From Thermoplasmata archaeon (GTDB taxonomy: Archaea; Thermoplasmatota; Thermoplasmata; Thermoplasmatales; GCA-001856825), in contig JAJYUV010000030.1 of assembly GCA_021792355.1 (NCBI GenBank), positions 1-11,317 of the forward strand: a stretch of 11,317 nucleotides of DNA. The letters run 5' to 3'. The position numbers and the translations under genes were made by a program. Every line of letters starts with the position of its first letter. Positions within the stretch are counted from its first letter, which is position 1. The notes beneath the pieces are model-generated. The model saw only the letters and a program-made list of their open reading frames with translations. It was not told the origin of the DNA and made no database searches. Of this stretch, positions 1 to 4,526 are shown in pieces.

Positions 1-275
1 TTCTTCCTGGAAGAAATGAACTTAAAGCTAAAAACATCCATCCTACAGTGAAGCCACTGAAGCTTATGTCTTATCTTATTACCATAGGTTCGAGACCAGG
101 AGACACCATTCTCGATCCATTCATGGGATCTGGAACAACAGGAGTCGCCTCTAAAATACTTCACAGGAATTTCATAGGCTTTGAGATAGAAAGAAAATAT
201 TTTGAGATTGCAGAACAAAGAATAGATAATAAACTTACAACGGAAGATATAAGTGCGTTTGAAGAAGACGAATGA
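1..275 (+). CDS. beta-class DNA methyltransferase, C-terminal part (5' end outside window)
   Basis: The frame is open from the left edge (first full codon at base 3), so this is the tail of a longer gene; the ATG-like start nearest the edge is a GTG inside a conserved motif and is not the real start. The visible 91 residues hold motif X ([10 protein letters not shown]) and then the SAM-binding motif I (DPFMGSGTT), followed by the GFEIE segment that ends the SAM fold. Catalytic motif IV must lie upstream, which gives the beta-class order typical of the N6-adenine / N4-cytosine family (N6_N4_Mtase). It would transfer a methyl group from SAM to adenine or cytosine in DNA. No restriction endonuclease is seen beside it, so an orphan viral methyltransferase that protects or marks the genome is likely. 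The specificity cannot be read. The tail ends in an acidic FEEDE, like two other proteins here. Confidence 0.9.
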   Translation, partial: LPGRNELKAKNIHPTVKPLKLMSYLITIGSRPGDTILDPFMGSGTTGVASKILHRNFIGFEIERKYFEIAEQRIDNKLTTEDISAFEEDE

Positions 276-283
276 TAGAAACC

Positions 284-291
284 TTTATATG
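284..291 (+). promoter_or_regulatory. TATA box and Shine-Dalgarno for the zinc-ribbon gene
   Basis: TTTATATG lies 36 nt before the ATG at 320, farther than the 29-30 nt of the other promoters here. Predicted initiation near 312-314 would leave a leader of only a few bases. A GAGGT Shine-Dalgarno-like motif sits at 312-316, so this start may use a ribosome binding site rather than strict leaderless initiation. Confidence 0.5.
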
Positions 292-319
292 TATTCTATC
301 TATCTCTATATGAGGTAAT

Positions 320-532
320 ATGACAGAAATAACATGCCCGAGTTGTAAGACTACCAACGCAAGTTGGCAGGTGTATGAAATGACAGGAGAAGGAAAAATC
401 TCCTTTGAGAAGGAAGAGGAACCAGTTGTAGAAGGGTTCACCCCTTCACATGTATCTGTGAGTTGTCCTACGTGTGGACACACAGTAGAAGGAAACATAT
501 ACGAAGTCAGGGATAAACTCCTGACTAACTAA
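320..532 (+). CDS. small zinc-ribbon protein
   Basis: A 70-residue protein with CPSC at residues 6-9 and CPTC at about residues 49-52. Two CPxC knuckles separated by about 40 residues form a classic zinc-ribbon arrangement that should bind one Zn2+ with four Cys. The stretch between them is acidic and beta-prone. Zinc ribbons of this size in archaeal viruses usually act in nucleic-acid binding or transcription, but nothing here shows a specific partner. The start at 320 is supported by GAGGT seven bases upstream. The gene stands between two methyltransferase genes and ends immediately before a ten-T tract. Function unknown; existence as a gene is well supported by the paired motifs. Confidence 0.75.
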   Translation: MTEITCPSCKTTNASWQVYEMTGEGKISFEKEEEPVVEGFTPSHVSVSCPTCGHTVEGNIYEVRDKLLTN

Positions 533-542
533 TTTTTTTTTT
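533..542 (+). terminator. oligo-T transcription terminator
   Basis: Ten consecutive T follow directly after the TAA stop of the zinc-ribbon gene. Archaeal RNA polymerase terminates on such T runs without needing a hairpin. The next TATA box begins 13 bases later, so this separates two transcription units. Confidence 0.65.
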
Positions 543-554
543 GCCTTGTAAACT

Positions 555-562
555 CTTAAATA
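555..562 (+). promoter_or_regulatory. TATA box for the second methyltransferase
   Basis: CTTAAATA starts exactly 29 nt before the ATG at 584. Archaeal initiation about 25 bp after the TATA centre would fall at or within 1-2 nt of that ATG, so the mRNA is predicted to be leaderless. No Shine-Dalgarno is seen. Confidence 0.7.
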
Positions 563-583
563 GATTCTACATATTTTAGGAAA

Positions 584-1237
584 ATGGATAATGTGATACT
601 GAAGAATGGAGACGCTCTCACTCTTTTGAAAGAAGTTCCTGATATTAGTATTGATCTCGTCATTCTCGATCCACCCTGGTCTTACGATTCGTATGGACAG
701 TTCCCAAACAGGAATATAGAGTACAAGACCGTATCCGATTCATATCTGGAAGAGGCATTCAATGAGGTAATGAGAATACTGAAGCCTAAAAGCCATTGTT
801 ATCTTTTCACTACGAATCTCAGGTTGGGGAAGGATATACCGTTAATGGAGAAGATAGGGTTTACTTATCACCAGATTCTTGTAGTTCCATATCAGGGGAT
901 AAAGTTAGGATACGGATACAGGCATGAGTTCCTTCCGATACTCTTCCTTAGCAAGAATGGAACTTCAACCACTAATTATCATAACATTAGTAATCTCTTT
1001 TCTCCTTATTCCTTTAACACATTGGAGAAGCCACTTCCAGTTGTTGAAACACTCGTAAAACAGAGCTCTAAGGAAGGAGATACTGTCATTGATCCCTTTA
1101 TGGGAACAGGGACCACAGCAATGGCATGTAAGAATCTGGGAAGGAACTTCATGGGGTTTGAAATCGATCTGGAGAGATTTTCTGAAGTGCAGAGAAGAGT
1201 GGATTCAGCCATTTTATATTTTGAAGAAGAAGAATGA
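584..1237 (+). CDS. beta-class DNA methyltransferase
   Basis: A complete 217-residue enzyme, short but normal for a compact family member. Catalytic motif IV DPPW is at residues 29-32 and SAM-binding motif I DPFMGTGTT starts at residue 170, the IV-before-I order of the beta class (N6_N4_Mtase). A motif X equivalent (EKPLPVVETLV) precedes motif I. DPPW is commonest in adenine-N6 enzymes, so m6A is the likelier product, by inference. No separate target-recognition domain is obvious; the short segment between motifs IV and X must supply specificity. The C-terminal third is clearly related to the methyltransferase at the left edge (DPFMG[ST]GTT, then RNF[IM]GFEI and an FEE[DE]E tail), which suggests an old duplication. 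The start is fixed by a TATA box 29 nt upstream. Confidence 0.93.
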   Translation: MDNVILKNGDALTLLKEVPDISIDLVILDPPWSYDSYGQFPNRNIEYKTVSDSYLEEAFNEVMRILKPKSHCYLFTTNLRLGKDIPLMEKIGFTYHQILVVPYQGIKLGYGYRHEFLPILFLSKNGTSTTNYHNISNLFSPYSFNTLEKPLPVVETLVKQSSKEGDTVIDPFMGTGTTAMACKNLGRNFMGFEIDLERFSEVQRRVDSAILYFEEEE

Positions 1238-1239
1238 CT

Positions 1240-1247
1240 TTTAAATA
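1240..1247 (+). promoter_or_regulatory. TATA box for the clamp/clamp-loader unit
   Basis: A perfect TTTAAATA starts 29 nt before the ATG at 1269, predicting a leaderless mRNA. The box overlaps the end of the preceding gene (stop at 1235-1237) by almost nothing, so the promoter fills the short gap. The bases after the box (ACTTTCACCGTT) resemble those after the boxes at 3654 and 3776. Confidence 0.75.
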
Positions 1248-1268
1248 CTTTCACCGTTATTCAGAATT

Positions 1269-2129
1269 ATGGAAATCGAAGAATTTCTAACAAGGATTTC
1301 ATTGAGTGGTGCAGATCCAACAATCTTCACGCTCTATGAAAAGGGAGAGAATGTGACTGCGAGTGGGAAAAAGGTATATTTTGACAAAAGGACTCTGAAA
1401 ACCTATACAAGAACAGAAGATACGGTTGTCATAGGTCTTATAGAGTATGAAGAACCTTTCCCTAAGCAGATATTTGCTATGGAACCGGAAGGATTGAAAT
1501 ATATATTGAGTGAGTCATCCAACCTGAAGATAGAAGAGAATTCACTGGTGGCTACAGGAAACATTGACTGCAGGTGGAAGCTGGAAGTTCTCGGCAAGTC
1601 AAAGACACTTGAATTGAAATATGATCAGCCTGATATCCCTCTCACAAAGGAACTGATAGCGAGAATCATAAGAGCGGATAGTGTTCTTGATGCAACGACA
1701 GTTCGCATGAGTTCCACTGGTCAGGAAGTGATCATTGAGTTATCTGGTAAGATGAAATCGAACCTTGCGAAGGTCAGGATGCCTTTTAAGGGTGAGAAAT
1801 TTGAGTCGATATACCAGAAGAGGTACATCGAATGCCTGAAGCTTGCAGCAAACAATGATGTTCTCCTGAATGTCGATGGATACAAACCCGAAGCTCGAAG
1901 AGATACGAGGGGTGCTGGAAGGATACTGCTGAAGGATGACAATTCAAGCATAGCGTATTACGTAACAGAAGTTACGAGAAGCATAAATGATGAAAAGAGG
2001 GCTGCAAAGGTTTCTGTTCCAAAAGATGTTAAGACACTCGAGGAACACTCTGAAACAATACCTGATGTGAATGGAGATGACATGGAAGCAGATCAGGGGT
2101 TTGTTGATACAGGTGATAACGATGTCTGA
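1269..2129 (+). CDS. PCNA-like sliding clamp (divergent)
   Basis: 286 residues, a little longer than the usual 245-250 of archaeal PCNA. No single diagnostic motif is present, but the layout fits a clamp. The mid-protein segment beginning LTKELIARII and running to VIIEL and AKVRMP matches the helix-then-beta pattern that opens PCNA domain 2. The segment YQKRYIECLKLAANN then VLLNVDGYKP matches the 'YL..m.k' helix and the strand before the conserved proline. The following strand IAYYV resembles the terminal YYLAP strand. After it comes a tail of about 46 residues rich in charged and acidic residues, absent from ordinary PCNA. As a clamp it would encircle DNA and tether the polymerase. The next genes encode a clamp loader, which strongly supports the call. 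The identification rests on pattern and context, not on a clear motif. Confidence 0.62.
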   Translation: MEIEEFLTRISLSGADPTIFTLYEKGENVTASGKKVYFDKRTLKTYTRTEDTVVIGLIEYEEPFPKQIFAMEPEGLKYILSESSNLKIEENSLVATGNIDCRWKLEVLGKSKTLELKYDQPDIPLTKELIARIIRADSVLDATTVRMSSTGQEVIIELSGKMKSNLAKVRMPFKGEKFESIYQKRYIECLKLAANNDVLLNVDGYKPEARRDTRGAGRILLKDDNSSIAYYVTEVTRSINDEKRAAKVSVPKDVKTLEEHSETIPDVNGDDMEADQGFVDTGDNDV

Positions 2130-2325
2130 AGATAAGGAAATTGTCTTCGATCTGGATAACCTGAGAAAGCAGTTGCTTTCTTCTGAGTTGCCTGTTCACA
2201 TTGAGGTTTCAAAGAACTCTAAGGGATACAATTATTCCGTGTCATATCATGGGAAGAACCCTGAAGAATGCCTCGATACAGTTCTTCGACTCACTGACAT
2301 ACTGAAAGACAGGTTTGAAAAGTGA
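2122..2325 (+). CDS. small conserved-looking hypothetical protein
   Basis: A 67-residue acidic protein that overlaps the end of the clamp gene by 8 bases. An upstream in-frame ATG at 2071 exists, but the one at 2122 is preferred because AGGTGAT (2111-2117) sits four bases before it and because starting at 2071 would bury 59 bases in the clamp gene. It is predicted as a beta-hairpin region (HIEVSKNSKGYNYSVSYHG) followed by one amphipathic helix to the C-terminus. I do not recognise the family. The position between clamp and loader genes suggests an accessory replication role, but this is context only. Confidence 0.7.
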   Translation: MSEDKEIVFDLDNLRKQLLSSELPVHIEVSKNSKGYNYSVSYHGKNPEECLDTVLRLTDILKDRFEK

Positions 2326-2329
2326 TCCG

Positions 2330-3211
2330 ATGATATGGACAGAGGCTTTTCGGCCTCAGAATCTTGATGAGGTTGTCGGGCAGGGAAGAGTTGTAAAATT
2401 TTTCAGGAACATCGGGAATACCGATGTATCTAAATGGCCGCATTTTATTTTTCATGGTCCTCCTGGTATAGGAAAAACAACAATGGCATGGGCAATAGCC
2501 AATCACTACAATCTCGATATAATCGAAATAAACGCATCCCATTACAGAAAGGTGGAAGACATGGAAACCACAATAATGAGCATTGTAAAGCAGCTTCCTG
2601 AGAAGGGGAAAAGGAAGATAATACTGATGGATGAAGCCGATGGTCTTGGAACTCATTCACAGTGGATGTTGCGAAGATACATGGAAGAGTATTCTAACGT
2701 TTCACTATTCATCTTCAGTTGCAACTATCCCAACAAAATCATACCTGCAATCTTCGATAGATGCATAGATTTCAGGTTTGATGGTCTTACCTCTGCAGAA
2801 CTGAAAAACATAGCTGTAAACATATGCAAATCTGAAAACCGTGAAGTTCCACCCGATAAGGCAATGGAAGAATTTGTATCCAAATCTGATGGGTCTGCGA
2901 GATCCTTCACGAACCTGCTTTTCCAGTACCTGATTGGTGGCATAATGCCTGAAGTGAGTTTCGATGCAACTGGATACCTGAAGGCAGTAAAGTTAAATGA
3001 TCTCGAGACAGCAAAGAAGATGGTTGTTTCCGTGAGTTATAGTGAGCTCCTTAAGGAATGCATACGGATACTACTCATGTATGGTGAGAAATATCAGGAA
3101 GCAATCAGGAAGCTCGGTGATTATCTCATCCTCTCGCAGAATCCAGATGAGAGTCTCGGTAAGATTGTGGCGACATTGCAGTTGAACAAATACCTTAATG
3201 GTGGTTCATGA
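2330..3211 (+). CDS. rfcS: replication factor C small subunit (clamp loader ATPase)
   Basis: A 293-residue AAA+ protein that would open the clamp and place it on primed DNA with ATP. It begins with the typical RFC N-terminus (TEAFRP, then LDEVVGQ). Walker A GPPGIGKT is at residues 43-50, Walker B LMDEAD with D101-E102, sensor 1 at SCNYPNKI, and the arginine-finger box at residues 143-145. That box reads DRC where nearly all RFC proteins have SRC; the arginine (R144) is kept. The helical collar fills the C-terminal third. It is slightly shorter than cellular archaeal RfcS (about 320). ATG 2330 is chosen because it gives the normal RFC N-terminus and follows the previous stop by four bases; an in-frame TTG at 2315 would add five residues. 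It overlaps the next gene by ATGA, so the two are probably made in fixed ratio. Confidence 0.94.
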   Translation: MIWTEAFRPQNLDEVVGQGRVVKFFRNIGNTDVSKWPHFIFHGPPGIGKTTMAWAIANHYNLDIIEINASHYRKVEDMETTIMSIVKQLPEKGKRKIILMDEADGLGTHSQWMLRRYMEEYSNVSLFIFSCNYPNKIIPAIFDRCIDFRFDGLTSAELKNIAVNICKSENREVPPDKAMEEFVSKSDGSARSFTNLLFQYLIGGIMPEVSFDATGYLKAVKLNDLETAKKMVVSVSYSELLKECIRILLMYGEKYQEAIRKLGDYLILSQNPDESLGKIVATLQLNKYLNGGS

Positions 3212-3651
3212 TTCTTCTCTATGGCAGAAGCCCATCTGGGAAGACAACCTATTTTATGGAACAGCATAAGGATCAGGAAGTCAGGATACTTCATGCATCA
3301 TCTCTCACTGAACTCAGGGCAAATATAGCATCTACAGCATCTATTTTCAATGATCCAGTTCCGACACTCATAAATGTTTGGTATGACATGGATTGCTCAT
3401 TCATCGCTGACCTGCAGCATTATGATGTTTATGTGGAAGCACACTATCTCGAAACTCCTTCAGGATTGACAGTGAGGGGTTCGGGAAATGGAAGATATTA
3501 CTATGGTCTCAAGAATGAGATGAAGATCAGGGAGAGGAAACAATTTATAAAGAATGGTGATGTGAAACCACGTTCAAACGTTGATTGGATAGGGGTTCTT
3601 GGAACAAGATACAATTATCTTAAGTCGATCTTCCCTGAGATAGTATCATAA
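3208..3651 (+). CDS. small P-loop protein, possible second clamp-loader subunit
   Basis: 147 residues. A Walker A motif (GRSPSGKTT, K12 and T13) sits at the extreme N-terminus, after one hydrophobic strand (MILLY). A candidate Walker B strand is LINVWYDMD at about residues 54-62. Between them, LTELRANI then ASIFNDP resembles the 'el...l...slF' segment of HolA/delta-type and related clamp-loader subunits. There is no room for a full AAA+ lid and collar. The ATGA overlap with the RFC small-subunit gene implies translational coupling, and the position matches phage T4 gene 62 (the small partner of gene 44) relative to the loader ATPase. I infer a stripped-down large/delta-like loader subunit. 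It could also be an unrelated small NTPase. No RFC large-subunit gene is seen elsewhere in the window. Confidence 0.75.
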   Translation: MILLYGRSPSGKTTYFMEQHKDQEVRILHASSLTELRANIASTASIFNDPVPTLINVWYDMDCSFIADLQHYDVYVEAHYLETPSGLTVRGSGNGRYYYGLKNEMKIRERKQFIKNGDVKPRSNVDWIGVLGTRYNYLKSIFPEIVS

Positions 3652-3653
3652 CA

Positions 3654-3661
3654 ATTAAATA
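3654..3661 (+). promoter_or_regulatory. TATA box with no ORF of normal size behind it
   Basis: ATTAAATA followed by C, as in four other boxes here. By the 29-nt rule, transcription should start near 3683, at the start of the first strand of the complementary pairs at 3681-3760. The downstream bases (CTTATCACTGTTA) resemble those after the clamp promoter (CTTTCACCGTTA). Confidence 0.6.
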
Positions 3662-3680
3662 CTTATCACTGTTAAACGTT

Positions 3681-3770
3681 TTGAGGAGATGGTGTTTCCG
3701 TCATGGTGTCCCTCCTGTTCTCCTCAAGGTTGAGCTATTTCCTTACCTCGCAGGAGGGACCACATTCCAA
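3681..3770 (+). ncRNA. candidate structured RNA with pseudoknot topology
   Basis: Two perfect complementary pairs are interleaved. TTGAGGAGA (3681-3689) pairs with TCTCCTCAA (3719-3727), and GTCCCTCCTG (3708-3717) pairs with CAGGAGGGAC (3751-3760). The order A1-B1-A2-B2 is that of an H-type pseudoknot with a 9-bp stem, a 10-bp stem, one base between the stems, and connecting loops of 18 and 23 nt, lengths that could span the helices. Shorter alternative hairpins A1:B1 and A2:B2 (about 5 bp of AGGAG:CTCCT) are also possible, so the RNA could switch. A TATA box places the 5' end at about 3683 and the next promoter begins at 3776. It lies between clamp-loader and HNH/polymerase genes. No known RNA family is recognised. 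A 14-codon ORF (3689-3733) lies within it, so a leader peptide is the main alternative. The 3' end is a guess. Confidence 0.5.
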
Positions 3771-3775
3771 TAACT

Positions 3776-3783
3776 TTTAAATA
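3776..3783 (+). promoter_or_regulatory. TATA box for the HNH-like gene
   Basis: TTTAAATA starts 30 nt before the ATG at 3806, giving a predicted leaderless mRNA. The sequence just after it (CATTCGCCTGTT) resembles that after the boxes at 1240 and 3654. Confidence 0.75.
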
Positions 3784-3805
3784 CATTCGCCTGTTGCTAC
3801 ATTGA

Positions 3806-4321
3806 ATGAGACCGATAAAGGTGAAAGGTTCTGTTGTTTCTGCCACAATGAATTATTCTTATAGCCTCCAATCGCTTTCAGTATTTCTCCCAGAGAATAC
3901 GAGGTATGTGTTTGAAAAAGATATTTACTGGTCAAATGGGGATGGCAAAAAGCATCTTATAAAGAAGGGTACACCAAAATCTGTATCTGCAACAGAGATT
4001 ATGGAGTTGAGAAGACAGTTCATCCCTGCATGTTGCGATGCTGATTCTGATCCAAAAGATAACTATCCAGTAGGTATTGAACCAGGAAGCAGTTCGCAGA
4101 GGGATATAATCTACAGATGGCATTTTGTTCACAGGCATGGTTTTCCTTCAGACATACATGGATCTGGGAGAGGTCAAAGATACAAGGTGAAGGATATACT
4201 GAAGCATCCGCTTTCTTACATGCTTATGTGTGATGAGCATCATGAGGAATACGACAGGGAAAATGGAGAATGGAAAAACCCGAAGAACAGAGAGAAGTAT
4301 TCTCATGACGGTCATGAATAA
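3806..4321 (+). CDS. HNH-like putative endonuclease or zinc-binding protein
   Basis: 171 residues. The C-terminal half has the spacing of an HNH / beta-beta-alpha-metal fold: a Cys pair (C76-C77), a His cluster WHFVHRH (H106, H109, H111), and a final helix with MCDEHHEEYD (C142, H145, H146), which resembles the 'LC..CH..vH' end of HNH proteins. The canonical central Asn is not evident, and C76-C77 are adjacent instead of CxxC, so nuclease activity is uncertain. The N-terminal half (about 70 residues) shows no family I recognise. In viruses such proteins are free-standing homing-type nucleases or recombination/packaging nucleases; one between loader and polymerase genes would fit a homing nuclease, but this is inference. 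It is monocistronic, with its own promoter and another promoter right after its stop. Confidence 0.7.
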   Translation: MRPIKVKGSVVSATMNYSYSLQSLSVFLPENTRYVFEKDIYWSNGDGKKHLIKKGTPKSVSATEIMELRRQFIPACCDADSDPKDNYPVGIEPGSSSQRDIIYRWHFVHRHGFPSDIHGSGRGQRYKVKDILKHPLSYMLMCDEHHEEYDRENGEWKNPKNREKYSHDGHE

Positions 4322-4326
4322 TCATT

Positions 4327-4334
4327 TTTAAATA
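4327..4334 (+). promoter_or_regulatory. TATA box for the polymerase unit
   Basis: TTTAAATA starts exactly 29 nt before the ATG at 4356. It is the only TATA box seen ahead of the 56-aa gene, polymerase B and the DUF3987-like gene, so it probably drives all three. Confidence 0.75.
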
Positions 4335-4355
4335 CATCTCCATAGATTGTGGATT

Positions 4356-4526
4356 ATGCCTGTCAGATATGAGGAATACAAAGGTAAGCCATTGATAGTT
4401 CTATCAAGGGATGAAGATGATCCTTATCCATTCAAATTTGGTGTTGGGAAGGCGAAGCTTATACTGGAATATTACAACAAGATTCTTGAATTTGTCGAAG
4501 CAAACGCAAAAAGCAACGATTACTGA
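4356..4526 (+). CDS. 56-residue protein leading the polymerase operon
   Basis: This short gene is supported by position: its ATG is 29 nt after the start of a perfect TATA box, and its TGA shares a base with the polymerase ATG (TGATG at 4524-4528), so it probably delivers ribosomes to the polymerase start. The protein begins with a short beta-prone stretch (YKGKPLIVLSR), continues through PYPFKFGVGKAKLI, and ends in a helix (LEYYNKILEFVEAN). The 'pF.FG..KAkli' pattern followed by a helix is like that of small uncharacterised phage proteins, from memory only. Function unknown. It could affect polymerase translation or bind the polymerase, but the sequence does not show this. Confidence 0.78.
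   Translation: MPVRYEEYKGKPLIVLSRDEDDPYPFKFGVGKAKLILEYYNKILEFVEANAKSNDY

Noticed and set aside
235..498. Minus-strand ORF of 87 codons over the zinc-ribbon gene
   Set aside because: It is antisense to a gene with clear paired CPxC motifs, and has no promoter or recognisable product. All other minus-strand ORFs were dropped for the same reason.
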